DNA from: an uncultured Pelosinus sp.
Lineage (GTDB): Bacteria; Bacillota; Negativicutes; Sporomusales; Acetonemataceae
Reading direction: 5' to 3'
DNA length: 62,424 nucleotides
Assembly (NCBI GenBank): GCA_900542835.1
Contig: UQPB01000018.1
Span: 1-62,424, forward strand
Part shown: positions 26,376 through 34,988 of the stretch, piece after piece
Layout of the letters: each line of letters starts with the position of its first letter
How positions within the stretch are numbered: the first letter of the stretch is position 1
Position numbers and translations under genes: made by a program
Notes under the pieces: model-generated
Told to the model about the DNA's origin: nothing
Databases searched by the model: none
Seen by the model: the letters and a program-made list of their open reading frames with translations, nothing else

Positions 26376-26569
26376 TAGCTGCTCAGCATAACACACCGTG
26401 CATCACAGCAGTTCCGTTGACAAGAATTTTGCAGCCGCGCCCCAGCCTGCCTGCTGGCAGCTGCCTCAGAACATTGGACAGCGGCTGCGCCGCACGCGCC
26501 GTGCTGCATTAACCTCAGCTTCCTCCATTAGCCCGCGTCCTGCCGCTCAGGCAGGTGCGGGCATTTTTT
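26376..26569 (+). ncRNA. Probable non-coding RNA (6S RNA candidate)
   Basis: A transcript of about 190 bases is bounded by a perfect promoter and a strong terminator and contains no plausible ORF. Visible pairing includes AGCTG/CAGCT near the two ends (26377-26381 with 26516-26520) and an internal 8-bp stem GCAGCCGC/GCGGCTGC (26431-26438 with 26481-26488). A small hairpin (GCACG/CGTGC, 26492-26504) sits on the 3' side of an unpaired region. Length and shape fit 6S RNA (ssrS), but I cannot prove the class. SRP RNA, tmRNA and RNase P motifs are absent. Confidence 0.65.
26531..26569 (+). terminator. Terminator of the ncRNA
   Basis: GCCCGC/GCGGGC and TCCTGCC/GGCAGG arms form a nearly continuous stem (26531-26562) followed by ATTTTTT. 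Confidence 0.92.
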
Positions 26570-26610
26570 ATTCGCCGCTGCCGGAAGTTGGCGATTTCGC
26601 TCAGACAAAA

Positions 26611-26640
26611 ATAAAAAAACCGCCAGTGTAAGGCGGTTTT
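26611..26640 (-). terminator. Terminator of the DNA methyltransferase gene
   Basis: A 9-bp stem AAAACCGCC/GGCGGTTTT (26616-26624 with 26632-26640) is followed on the minus strand by TTTTTAT. Confidence 0.9.
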
Positions 26641-26671
26641 ACAGCAGCTTGCCGCTGCCGGACAGCGTCTC

Positions 26672-27673
26672 TCATTTATCGGCGTCCGGTCCCTGCCGGT
26701 CCGGCTTTGACTGCTCGGCCCGCTGCAGCGGCAGCGTGTTCCGCTCCCAGAAAACGCCGTCACAAAATCCCTGGACAACGGAATCCGCCGCCGACTGGAC
26801 AAGACGTTTCTGGGCCCATAAGCAGTATTGTTCGTTTAAATCAATCCCCAGTGTTCTTCTGCCCAGCTTAGCGGCGACGGCGGCAGTCGTTCCGCTGCCG
26901 CAGAAGGGGTCAAAAACCATATCACCGGCGTTGCTGCTGGCCAGAATAATTTTAGCCAGCAGCTTTTCGCTCTTCTGCGTGGGGTGGTCGGTGTTCTCGG
27001 GCATTGACCAAAACGGAATCGTAATATCTGTCCACAAATTCGACGCCGCTGTATCACGAAAGTTGCCGGCCGCGGTCTCGGACCAATCCTTGGGCCGGCC
27101 GCGATTGTCGCGGTACGGCGCGATTACGCGCCGCCGCAGCCTTACGGCGTCGGCATTAAAGGTATAGTGTTTCTTATCCACCGTACAAAACCACAAATCT
27201 TCACTGCAGTTCTTCCAGTTTGCCTTGGCGCCGCGGCCTTTCTCCCGCTCCCAGGTAATCCGGTTCCGAACGGTAAAATAGGCCGATGCCACCTGAAATA
27301 TCGAGGCGGAGGTCAGCCAGTCGCCGCAGATATAAACCGAGGCCTGCGGCTTTAGCAGTCGCAGCGTTGCCTGAATTACACCGTCCAGCCAGCCGGAATA
27401 CTCATCCACTGTCAGCTTTTTAAAACCGCTGCCATGAAACTGCTTATCCAGATTATAGGGCGGATCAAGAAACAACAAGTCAACAAACCGCTCCGGCAGA
27501 TCGGGAGCCACCGCTAAGAAGTCACCCCAGATAATCCCTTCCGGCTGTTGCCCCCATGCCGGCTGAGGCAGCAATTGCCGCCTCAGCACCGCCGCTTCTG
27601 CCGGAGTAACGGTAAGAGTACGGTTCCGTCCCGCCCTCGTTTTCGCTAATTCCGGTTGCCGGTATTTAATCAT
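26672..27673 (-). CDS. Orphan beta-class DNA methyltransferase (N4-cytosine/N6-adenine)
   Basis: 333-residue SAM-dependent site-specific methylase of the N6_N4_Mtase family. The catalytic DPPY motif (FLDPPYNLDK, about 68) precedes the SAM motif FDPFCGSGTT (about 275), the order of beta-class enzymes. AGGGGGA lies 6 bases before the ATG. No restriction gene is adjacent, so it is either an orphan regulatory methylase or the remnant of a type II system. Its GC-rich composition matches the backbone, arguing against recent acquisition. Confidence 0.9.
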   Translation of the reverse strand: MIKYRQPELAKTRAGRNRTLTVTPAEAAVLRRQLLPQPAWGQQPEGIIWGDFLAVAPDLPERFVDLLFLDPPYNLDKQFHGSGFKKLTVDEYSGWLDGVIQATLRLLKPQASVYICGDWLTSASIFQVASAYFTVRNRITWEREKGRGAKANWKNCSEDLWFCTVDKKHYTFNADAVRLRRRVIAPYRDNRGRPKDWSETAAGNFRDTAASNLWTDITIPFWSMPENTDHPTQKSEKLLAKIILASSNAGDMVFDPFCGSGTTAAVAAKLGRRTLGIDLNEQYCLWAQKRLVQSAADSVVQGFCDGVFWERNTLPLQRAEQSKPDRQGPDADK

Positions 27674-27848
27674 GCCGCTTCCCCCTCAGCCTGCCAAATG
27701 CGTTATTGCCATCTTAGCATTGCGGCGAGAAATTTGCAATTGATTAAGGGGGCTGCAAAAGCAGGCAGAAAACGATGCCACGGCGGTTCACGGAGTAGTA
27801 TTTTACCGCCTTCCCCACTTTTGCGACCGTCCCCCTTCAGCCCGGCTG

Positions 27849-28280
27849 CTATCCGAGAGCAACCAGCACCGCGCCAACACCGATCAGCGCTACGCCCAAA
27901 GTGTTGAGCCAGCTAAGCCGCTCACCCAGAAATACAACGGCGGCTATCGTCGCCAGTACGACACTCAGTTTGTCGATAGGCGCCACCTGTGATACCTTGC
28001 CATGCTTTAACGCCAGGAAATAAAAAAGCCACGACAGGGCGCCGGCAACGCCGCTAAGCACAATAAACAGCAGCGCCTTTTTATCAGCGACGATTAACGG
28101 TATCTTGCTGATATTTCCCTGAACGGCAACAACCAGCAGCAGAAACAGCGCCATGATAACCGAGCGGATGGCTGTCGCCGTATTGGCATCAACCGACTGC
28201 AAACCGATTTTGCCGAAAATGCCGACCATGGCGGCGGCAGCAGCGGACAGCAACGCAAATACCAACCATAGCTGTTCCAC
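27849..28280 (-). CDS. Half-size EamA/DMT transporter-like membrane protein
   Basis: 143 residues with five predicted membrane helices, equal to one EamA repeat. Typical EamA transporters carry two. GALSWLFYFLALKHGKVSQVAPIDKLSVVLATI is the conserved EamA core. GTG at 28280 is chosen because AGGGGGAG is 7 bases upstream. It lies 28 bases downstream of crcB and shares its fluoride riboswitch. It must dimerise to form a pathway. Substrate unknown. Confidence 0.82.
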   Translation of the reverse strand: MEQLWLVFALLSAAAAAMVGIFGKIGLQSVDANTATAIRSVIMALFLLLVVAVQGNISKIPLIVADKKALLFIVLSGVAGALSWLFYFLALKHGKVSQVAPIDKLSVVLATIAAVVFLGERLSWLNTLGVALIGVGAVLVALG

Positions 28281-28308
28281 CAAGCAACTCCCCCTTGTAA
28301 AATCAAAT

Positions 28309-28683
28309 TCAAAACAGCCTGACCACAGCGATCCCCAGCCAGGTAGCCGTCAATCCTGCCAGAAGATTAACGCCGATATTGGCCACCGCCGGCCCGAAGG
28401 CTGCCGTCTGCATCAGGCGCAGCGTTTCCAGACTGAATGCCGAAAAAGTGGTTAGCCCGCCGATAAAACCCACACCGAGCAGCAGCTGCCAATACGGCTG
28501 CAGGCTTACCCTCTCAGTGGCGACAGTCATCACCATACCGATCATAAAGCAGCCGGAAATATTGACAAGCAAGGTGCCATAGGGAAAATCCGGGCCAAAC
28601 CGGGCAGCCGCCCAGATGGATATCAGATATCTCGCCACTGCGCCGGCAGCGCCGCCGGCAGCGACAACAACTACTTGAAGCAA
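28309..28683 (-). CDS. crcB: Fluoride exporter CrcB/Fluc
   Basis: 124-residue four-helix membrane protein of the Fluc family, which works as a dual-topology dimer to expel fluoride. The key motifs GTLLVNISGCFMIG and GGLTTFSAFSLE (TTFS pore track) are present. It starts at TTG with GGGAG close upstream. The fluoride riboswitch directly upstream supports the assignment strongly. Confidence 0.95.
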   Translation of the reverse strand: MLQVVVVAAGGAAGAVARYLISIWAAARFGPDFPYGTLLVNISGCFMIGMVMTVATERVSLQPYWQLLLGVGFIGGLTTFSAFSLETLRLMQTAAFGPAVANIGVNLLAGLTATWLGIAVVRLF

Positions 28684-28703
28684 AGCTCCCGCCTCCCGCT
28701 ATA

Positions 28704-28790
28704 ATCGGTTTGAAAACAACAGACTCCTACCACGTTGTGGTAGGAGTCATCACCGTCAAAACGGATTAGGCGAACCCCATCGCCTTATTT
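28704..28790 (-). promoter_or_regulatory. Fluoride (crcB) riboswitch with terminator
   Basis: On the minus strand GGCGATGGGGTTCGCC (about 28769-28784) and, after a short spacer, TGATGACTCCTAC match the crcB motif. GACTCCTACCAC then pairs with GTGGTAGGAGTC (28712-28748) to form an expression-platform terminator followed by TGTTGTTTTC. By class knowledge, fluoride prevents the terminator from forming. Confidence 0.95.
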
Positions 28791-28796
28791 ACCTTC

Positions 28797-28825
28797 ATTG
28801 TAGCAAACCGTCGGCGCCGCGTCAA
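28797..28825 (-). promoter_or_regulatory. Promoter of the fluoride operon
   Basis: TTGACG (28820-28825), 17 bases, TACAAT (28797-28802) on the minus strand, directly before the riboswitch. Confidence 0.82.
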
Positions 28826-28866
28826 TTTTTTTTGTTCAGGCCGGCAAAGTATCGCCGGCCTGCCGG

Positions 28867-29577
28867 CTAGAAAACAGCCCGCTGTTCCCGGTCCGGCTGC
28901 AGCCGGATAATACCGGCGGCAGCCGCTCTGGCAATTGCCTGGGTCCGGCTGGTTACTTCCAGCTTGCCAAGAATACTGCGCACATGGTTTTTGGCCGTAT
29001 TCTCACTGATATAAAGCTTACGGGCAATCTCCCGGTTGCTGAAGCCGGCCGCCATTTCCGCCAGCACCTCGCACTCCCGCAGCGTCAGCAGCAGATCCGC
29101 TTTATCCCCCGGCGGCAGCGCTTTTCTGACGCCTGTTTCCGTCAGCCGTTCTAAAACAGCCTTATTCATCGGCTTTGCCAGCGGAATCGCATCAAGCAGC
29201 AGTTGACGGAGCGCACTGATAATTTCATGCGAGTGCATGTTTTTATGTAAATAGCCCTGCGCCCCTGCCTGCAACGCGTCGGCAACAGCGTTGTCATCCT
29301 CGCAGACGCTGAGAATAACAATCCGGGCCGAAGGCAATTTTGCCTTAATCAGCACGGTGGCTTCAATGCCGCTCATTGCCGGCATATACAAGTCCATCAG
29401 AACAATATCCGGCCGGAACGCTTCCAGCATAGCCAGAGCCTGACTGCCGTCAGCAGCCTCCCTGACCGCGCTGACACCGGCATCGCTAAGCGTCCGGTGC
29501 AAGCCTTCCCGCAGCAGCGGGTGATCGTCAACAATCAGGATGCGGCTGTCTGTGAGCTGGGTTGGATTCGCAGCCAT
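28867..29577 (-). CDS. NarL/LuxR-type response regulator
   Basis: 236 residues. The receiver domain (about 10-125) has the phosphoacceptor aspartate in DIVLMDLYMPAMSG. The C-terminal LuxR-type HTH (about 165-225) has LTLRECEVLAEMAAGFSNRE and ARKLYISENTAKNHVRSIL. ATG at 29577 is preferred because AAGGGGGAG is 5 bases upstream. It lies 17 bases downstream of its cognate kinase. Targets are unknown. The divergent cynS operon is the nearest candidate, by position only. Confidence 0.93.
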   Translation of the reverse strand: MAANPTQLTDSRILIVDDHPLLREGLHRTLSDAGVSAVREAADGSQALAMLEAFRPDIVLMDLYMPAMSGIEATVLIKAKLPSARIVILSVCEDDNAVADALQAGAQGYLHKNMHSHEIISALRQLLLDAIPLAKPMNKAVLERLTETGVRKALPPGDKADLLLTLRECEVLAEMAAGFSNREIARKLYISENTAKNHVRSILGKLEVTSRTQAIARAAAAGIIRLQPDREQRAVF

Positions 29578-29594
29578 ACGCACTCCCCCTTTTG

Positions 29595-31094
29595 TTATCT
29601 CGGCAGTTCGAGCCTTACTCTGGTGCCGGTTTGTTTAATTGTATCAATAGTGAGCAGCCCGCCGAGCGACTGCGCCCGCGCCTGCATAATCCGCAGGCCG
29701 TGGTGCAGAGACGCCTCGATGGGATCCCTGCCGGCGTGTTCAAGATCAAACCCCAAGCCGTTATCTTCAATTTCAACAATGATCCTGGCGGGATCGGACA
29801 GAAAGGAAACTTTGGCAAGCGTTGCCTGCGAATGCCGTCTTACGTTGGTCAGCGCCTCCTGAATAATGCGGATGAGATGCATCTGCCTGTCAAGATCCGG
29901 CACTGCCGCCTGCTCCTCGACCCGCAGTTCAACCTGAATACTGCTGAGGCGCTGGAACTCCTGCAAATAGCGCCGCAGCGACTGAAAGAAGCTGCCTTCG
30001 CCGGCGATATCGACCCGCAGGCCGATAATGGCCTCCCGCACATCCTTATACGACATGTCAATTACGTGCCGCAGCTGCTCCAGCAACGGATAGACGGACT
30101 CGCAGGCGCTTTCGCGCAGTCTCTGCATAACCGAATCAATGCCAAGACCAAGATAGCTAAGCGTCTGCGCCAGCCCGTCATGCATCTCCATCGCAATCCG
30201 GTCACGCTCCTCCAGGATTGCCGTCCGCTGCGCCTCTTTATACAGGCTGGCATTGCGAATACCGGTCCCCAGGCTCATGCCGACGTTTTTCAACAACAGC
30301 GGATCAAGCCAGACTTTCTCCAGTTTGTCATAAACCAGCAGGCACATACCATTGACGGCTTCATTGTTGTTGAGGGCGGCAAAGCTGACAAAAAAGCCGC
30401 TGCCGCCAATGGCCGAAAAGGCCGGCAGCGGAATCCCCTCCTTGATCGCACCCCAAATGGGCAGCCGCGGCAGTTCGCCGTCGATCCGTTCCGGCAGCAG
30501 TGTCAGCCGCTTCATATTGCCGGCGGTCGCCAACAGTTCGAACCCCTGCCGCTTGCGCACATACAGGGCCCCGGCCCTGGCGCGGGTGGTGTTCAGCACC
30601 CGCCGCAAAAAGTAGCGGCCCAGGCTTTCCAACTCCAGCGTTTCATTGATGGCGCTGGAAGCGGCGTTCATTAGAAACAGCTGATTATTTTTGAACTCCA
30701 GCTCCGCCTGCAGGTTTTTGCTTTCCGTAATATCGGAATAGACCTCTACCCGCCCGGTCAGAGCGCCATTTTTATCATAAACAGGGCCGCTAAAACGATG
30801 CAAGGTGATGCGGCGGGGAATTTCAACCTCCACTTCATCATTGGCGACGACATCGGGATTCTCATACAACCAGAACAAGCGCTGCTCGAACTGAACCGGA
30901 TCGCTGACCCGCCACTTGATCTCATGGGTAATCATATCCCGTTTGTCATGACCAATAATGGCCGCCGGCGCCACGCCAAAGAAACGTTCAAAATGCCGGT
31001 TGCAAAACTTCACCTTATAGTCGGTTCCCACCACTAAAACGGCGGAATCGACAGCATCGAGAACTTCCTGTCTGATCGTGTCCGTTCCCAGCAA
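29595..31094 (-). CDS. NarX-type sensor histidine kinase (PAS-GAF-HisKA_3)
   Basis: 499-residue cytoplasmic kinase without membrane segments. It has a PAS domain (about 5-125), a GAF-like domain (about 150-290), a HisKA_3 dimerisation domain with H305 in AMEMHDGLAQTL, and an HATPase domain ending with IIVEIEDNGLGFD and QARAQSLGG. No redox-sensing cysteine cluster is obvious. It is transcribed with the NarL-type regulator and lies back to back with cynS. Confidence 0.93.
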   Translation of the reverse strand: MLGTDTIRQEVLDAVDSAVLVVGTDYKVKFCNRHFERFFGVAPAAIIGHDKRDMITHEIKWRVSDPVQFEQRLFWLYENPDVVANDEVEVEIPRRITLHRFSGPVYDKNGALTGRVEVYSDITESKNLQAELEFKNNQLFLMNAASSAINETLELESLGRYFLRRVLNTTRARAGALYVRKRQGFELLATAGNMKRLTLLPERIDGELPRLPIWGAIKEGIPLPAFSAIGGSGFFVSFAALNNNEAVNGMCLLVYDKLEKVWLDPLLLKNVGMSLGTGIRNASLYKEAQRTAILEERDRIAMEMHDGLAQTLSYLGLGIDSVMQRLRESACESVYPLLEQLRHVIDMSYKDVREAIIGLRVDIAGEGSFFQSLRRYLQEFQRLSSIQVELRVEEQAAVPDLDRQMHLIRIIQEALTNVRRHSQATLAKVSFLSDPARIIVEIEDNGLGFDLEHAGRDPIEASLHHGLRIMQARAQSLGGLLTIDTIKQTGTRVRLELPR

Positions 31095-31270
31095 GACTAT
31101 CCCTCCTTAACTATTACGATACCGGAAACAGCACCGCTTTCAAATAGTCATTTATGGCTATATTGGTCAGAAAACAACGCTTATTTGGAGTCATGTGCCT
31201 GCCCGCCAAACATGTTACAGTATACATAAGCAATCACGGATTGTTAAAAAACGTTTAGGGGGAATGGAAA

Positions 31271-31756
31271 ATGGCAGGAACACCGGTAAACAACCAGGAC
31301 TATTTGTGGTCATACCGCGGCGAAGCGCTGCAGGCGCTGGAAGCAGCAAGAACCGCCAGGAACCTTAGCTATGAAGCATTGGCCAATCGGCTGGGCGTCA
31401 GCGAAGTATGGCTGGCCAGCGCCTTCCACGGTCAGCAGTATATGCCGGCCGAGCTTACTGCCAAGCTGGCAGCGGAGCTGGGTCTGGCGCCGGCAGCGAC
31501 TGCCGTCCTGAGCGAGCATCCGTACAAAGGCAATGTCGATCCGATTCTCTACCGTTTGCATGAAATGATTGATGTGTACGGACCCTCAATTAAAGCGATC
31601 ATTCATGAAAAGTTCGCTGACGGCAATGGCATCATGAGCGCTATCGATTTCTCCGTCGACGTTAAAAAAGTCGAGAATCCCAAAGGCGACCGTGTGGTTA
31701 TTACCTTGGATGGCAAATTCCTTCCTTACAGCTATTCCGGAAAGTATCCCTGGTAA
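31271..31756 (+). CDS. cynS: Cyanate hydratase (cyanase)
   Basis: 161-residue cytoplasmic enzyme converting cyanate and bicarbonate to ammonia and CO2. The N-terminal HTH-like domain is followed by the cyanase domain. The catalytic triad is R95, E98 (YRLHEMIDVYG) and S123 (MSAIDF). Relative to E. coli there is a two-residue insertion (FADGNG) in the loop before the serine. TTTAGGGGG lies upstream of the ATG. The carbonic anhydrase two genes downstream would resupply bicarbonate. Confidence 0.96.
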   Translation: MAGTPVNNQDYLWSYRGEALQALEAARTARNLSYEALANRLGVSEVWLASAFHGQQYMPAELTAKLAAELGLAPAATAVLSEHPYKGNVDPILYRLHEMIDVYGPSIKAIIHEKFADGNGIMSAIDFSVDVKKVENPKGDRVVITLDGKFLPYSYSGKYPW

Positions 31757-31788
31757 AATCAGGCCGCAGCCGGTTGGCCGATAAGCCG

Positions 31789-31823
31789 GCAGAGGGTAAA
31801 TGCCGACCGCGTTTACCCTCTGC
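31789..31823 (+). other. Intercistronic hairpin between cynS and the HPP gene
   Basis: A perfect 12-bp inverted repeat GCAGAGGGTAAA/TTTACCCTCTGC (31789-31800 with 31812-31823) has an 11-base loop and no U-tract. It may adjust relative expression or protect the cynS mRNA end. Confidence 0.55.
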
Positions 31824-31892
31824 CCTTCCCGGCGCGCGACAGGCAATTGGCCAACCCGCTGCGTACTATGCAGGCAGGGGAGTGATGGTAGC

Positions 31893-32432
31893 ATGAGCAG
31901 CGGTACGACTTCTCCGATAAAAGACTATTTTAAGAAATGGTACGGCAAAACCCGGACAACCATGAGGGTGCCGGGCATATCCAGTCTGCTTTGGACTTTT
32001 ATCGCCGGTTTCTGCGGCATCTGGCTGATATCCTATTTCTCGCTGCAGGCACAGCTTTTCCCCTTGTTTGCGCCGCTGGGGGCATCGGCAGTACTGCTGT
32101 ACGGAGCCAGTTCGGCCCCTTTCTCCCAACCGCGCAATCTGCTGGGCGGCCATATCATTTCCGCTCTGACCGGCGTGGTCTATTGGCACCTGCTTGGCGA
32201 TACCGGCCTGGCTGTAGCGCTGGCTGTCGCCAGCGCTATTATTCTGATGCTGCTGACCAGGACGGTGCATCCGCCGGCAGGCGCAACCGCCTTGCTGGGC
32301 GTAACCGTCTCCAACGGCAGTTTTCTCTGGGTACTGACGCCGGTTGCCGTTTCCGCTTGCATTCTGCTGCTGGTGGCTTTAGTTATCAATAACCTTGACA
32401 AGCAAAAAAGTTATCCTGAATTCTGGTTCTAG
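31893..32432 (+). CDS. HPP-family integral membrane protein
   Basis: 179 residues from MSSGTTSPIKDYFKK, with four membrane helices and the family signature TRTVHPPAGATALLG (the HPP element). LFAPLGASAVLLYGA and SQPRNLLGGHI are also typical. AGGGGAG lies about 10 bases before the ATG. Some HPP proteins in chloroplasts and cyanobacteria have been linked to nitrite transport. Lying between cyanase and carbonic anhydrase, where other bacteria place the CynX permease or an ABC importer, it is a candidate cyanate or bicarbonate transporter (inferred). Confidence 0.88.
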   Translation: MSSGTTSPIKDYFKKWYGKTRTTMRVPGISSLLWTFIAGFCGIWLISYFSLQAQLFPLFAPLGASAVLLYGASSAPFSQPRNLLGGHIISALTGVVYWHLLGDTGLAVALAVASAIILMLLTRTVHPPAGATALLGVTVSNGSFLWVLTPVAVSACILLLVALVINNLDKQKSYPEFWF

Positions 32433-32505
32433 CGACGGTTGTTGCCGCCGCAAAACAGGTGTACGCCTAACCGGCGCGAATCCGTCGAGCGGAAGGAGCG
32501 ATGCC

Positions 32506-33060
32506 ATGCAAAGATTTCTGGCGGCCAACCGGGCTTTCCTGGCGCAAAACCAAGACCGGACCCCGTTCAACCACCCCGTCTGCTCCGGACTGGCGCAACG
32601 CATTCCCTGCAAGGAGCTGGCAATTGTCACCTGCATTGACACCCGGCTGGTGCAGTTCCTGGAGCCGGCGCTGGGCTTGTCCCGCGGCGAGGCAACAATT
32701 ATCAAAAATGCCGGCAATATTGTCGACGGCCCCGATTCGGATGTCCTCCGGGCGCTGGTTGTGGCCGTCTTTGCCCAAAACTGCACGGAAATCGCCATCA
32801 TCGGCCATACCGACTGCGGTATGGCCAGGCTGAACATCCAGACATTAGCCGAGACCATGCGCGCCGACGGCATTGAACAGGAGCATACGGACGCCCAGGC
32901 GCTCACCGCCTGGCTGGGGGGGTTTAGCGACGAAGCGGACAATGTGCTGCGCTCGGTCCGCATGACGCGCGATTCCGGCAAAATACCGGCCAGGGTTCCC
33001 ATCCATGGTCTGATTATGGACATTAACAGCGGCGAAATCCGGCACTTGCTGACACTATAG
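32506..33060 (+). CDS. cynT: Beta-class carbonic anhydrase
   Basis: 184-residue zinc enzyme interconverting CO2 and bicarbonate. Zinc ligands C43, H101 and C104 (HTDCGM) and the D45-R47 dyad (CIDTR) are present. ATG at 32506 is selected by AAGGAG 7 bases upstream. The symbol reflects the cyanase context; by sequence it is a general beta-carbonic anhydrase. It is followed by a clear terminator, closing the cynS-HPP-cynT unit. Confidence 0.92.
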   Translation: MQRFLAANRAFLAQNQDRTPFNHPVCSGLAQRIPCKELAIVTCIDTRLVQFLEPALGLSRGEATIIKNAGNIVDGPDSDVLRALVVAVFAQNCTEIAIIGHTDCGMARLNIQTLAETMRADGIEQEHTDAQALTAWLGGFSDEADNVLRSVRMTRDSGKIPARVPIHGLIMDINSGEIRHLLTL

Positions 33061-33066
33061 CCGCTG

Positions 33067-33093
33067 CAGCCGCCGCCAGGGCGGCTGTTTTTT
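33067..33093 (+). terminator. Terminator of the cyn operon
   Basis: CAGCCGCC/GGCGGCTG stem (33067-33074 with 33080-33087) followed by TTTTTT, 6 bases after the carbonic anhydrase stop. Confidence 0.92.
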
Positions 33094-33176
33094 ATTTGCT
33101 CCCATTCGACAGCCGCCGTCGCAACCCCTGCAGCCAGGCTGACCCGGTGGCAGCAGGCTGTGCTTTTTCCGCCGGC

Positions 33177-34988
33177 CTATACTTCCGAAGCGCCGTCGCA
33201 GTCAGTTGCAGCCATTAATTTGAAACGGATAATAAACGCCGTTCCCTGTTCACCGGTATCCACCTCAATGACGCCGTTATGCCTTTCGACAATACTGTAG
33301 CAGACAGATAGCCCCAGGCCGGTGCCATTAGGCTTTGTTGTAATAAAGGTTGTTCCCAACTGCTCAAGCACCGCCGGCGCAATGCCCGGTCCATTGTCCC
33401 GGATGGTCAGCACAACCTGTCCCTGACCGGCGCGGGTACTGACGCGAACCGTCCCGTGCCGCGCCATTGCCTCAAACGCATTGCGGGTAATATTGAAAAT
33501 CAGCTGCTTCAGCTCTTTGCTGCTGAATGCAAAATCGGGAACGTCGGCCAAATCAAAATCAATGCTATGTCCGTTTTTTAAGGCATCCGATTCCAGCAGC
33601 GGCTGCAGCGACAGCAGCAGCGAATTAATGTTGCCGGCGCTTTTGTCTTCAGCCTGCGACTTGGCAATGGAAAGGAAATCGCCGATAATCGAGTTGGCGC
33701 GGTCCAGTTCCTCAATCATTAGCGCAAAATGGCTGGCCAGATCTTCACAGCCCCGCTTGCCTGACAGATATTGCAGGTAGCCGCGCACCGTTGTCATCGG
33801 ATTCCGGACCTCATGGCTGATGGAGGCAGCCATTTTGGATACGACGTTCAGCTCTTCCAGCCGGGCTAGCTGCCGTTTCATCTCTTTCTGCTCCTCGTTC
33901 AGGGCCTGCCGCTCGGTTACATCGCTGAACAGCAGGGTAACGCCGCTTAAAGCCGGATAAATCCGTACATCAAACCACTGGCCGGGCATATGCGGCGTTT
34001 GCCGCGCATAAAGCTCAACATGCCTGTTTTCTGCCAATGCCCGCAGCATGGCCTGATGAACCTCACCGTTTTTATCCTTGGGGAAAATACTAAAAAAGGG
34101 CACTCCCACATGCGTCCCAGCGGCCGGCGCCGCTTCCTGCGCCTTGGGATTCATATAGATAACGCATAGCTTGCTGTCCAGCGCGTAAAACCGGTCATTA
34201 ATGCTGTCAAGGATATCCAATACCTTCTGCCGCTCCAGCCGCCAACTCTGCCGCAGCTCCGCAACCGTTTCCACAACCGGCAGCAGTTCGGGAAAATCGG
34301 CAGCGGTGCCGGTTAAATCGTCCTGCTGCCTGATCCGGGCTGCCAGTTCTTCCTGCCCTTGCTTTATCCGTTGAAACGCGGCCCGCACGATGAGCAGGAT
34401 CCCGAGCCAGCAAATAAAGAACGGCGCCAGCTGTCGCAGCCAGGCCTGCCAGAAAATTTTGTCAACATTAGCCAGCTTGGCGCTTGCCCACACATGGCCA
34501 TACATTTCCCCGTTCAGACACAGCGGATAGTTTACACCGATGCTGGTGGCATAGTTCCAGGCGGGAGAATACCTGCTGATATAGGACCCGACAGAACCCC
34601 TCCGGTATATCTCTTTGCCAATGGCGGTTGTTTCGCCGCTGGCGTTGGGATGACCGGCAAGCCGCTCGCTATAAGTGCCGTAGCCCATGGCGTATTCGGG
34701 ATAAACGGCGGCAACCTCATTGACGATGGGTTGCAGAATCTTCCTGAGAGCAATGACTTTTCCGGCACCGTCCAGGACGCCGAGGCCTTCCGCCGCCAGC
34801 AATTCGTCATAACTGCGCGGCAGTCTTTGCTCCAGCAGAGCCACGACTTTAAACAGCTCTTCCTTTGTTTGCGCCTCAATAACCGCCCTGGTGCTTTGCG
34901 CATCAATATAGCCCAGCATAAGGCTGGCGGCAGTAAATAAGGCGACTAAGAGAAAATAGATCTTTTTGGCCAGCGGCATCGAGGACAT
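33177..34988 (-). CDS. Membrane sensor histidine kinase, sporulation-kinase type
   Basis: 603 residues. A membrane helix (about 8-28), an extracytoplasmic sensor of about 160 residues (30-185) and a second helix (about 187-207) come first. A PAS domain (about 250-365), a HisKA domain with SHEVRNPMTTVRGYLQYL, and an HATPase domain with TIRDNGPGIAP and NGTGLGLSVCYSIVE follow. The H-box wording is that of KinA/KinB-like kinases feeding the Spo0 phosphorelay. No response regulator is adjacent, which also fits. Signal unknown. Confidence 0.9.
   Translation of the reverse strand: MSSMPLAKKIYFLLVALFTAASLMLGYIDAQSTRAVIEAQTKEELFKVVALLEQRLPRSYDELLAAEGLGVLDGAGKVIALRKILQPIVNEVAAVYPEYAMGYGTYSERLAGHPNASGETTAIGKEIYRRGSVGSYISRYSPAWNYATSIGVNYPLCLNGEMYGHVWASAKLANVDKIFWQAWLRQLAPFFICWLGILLIVRAAFQRIKQGQEELAARIRQQDDLTGTAADFPELLPVVETVAELRQSWRLERQKVLDILDSINDRFYALDSKLCVIYMNPKAQEAAPAAGTHVGVPFFSIFPKDKNGEVHQAMLRALAENRHVELYARQTPHMPGQWFDVRIYPALSGVTLLFSDVTERQALNEEQKEMKRQLARLEELNVVSKMAASISHEVRNPMTTVRGYLQYLSGKRGCEDLASHFALMIEELDRANSIIGDFLSIAKSQAEDKSAGNINSLLLSLQPLLESDALKNGHSIDFDLADVPDFAFSSKELKQLIFNITRNAFEAMARHGTVRVSTRAGQGQVVLTIRDNGPGIAPAVLEQLGTTFITTKPNGTGLGLSVCYSIVERHNGVIEVDTGEQGTAFIIRFKLMAATDCDGASEV

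Noticed and set aside
26376..26569. SRP RNA, tmRNA or RNase P RNA as identity of the ncRNA
   Set aside because: None of their diagnostic sequence blocks (for example the SRP GGAAG tetraloop helix) is found.
27782..27811. GGCGGT/ACCGCC hairpin after the EamA gene as a terminator
   Set aside because: Only 6 bp with an 18-base loop and no U-run; too weak to annotate.
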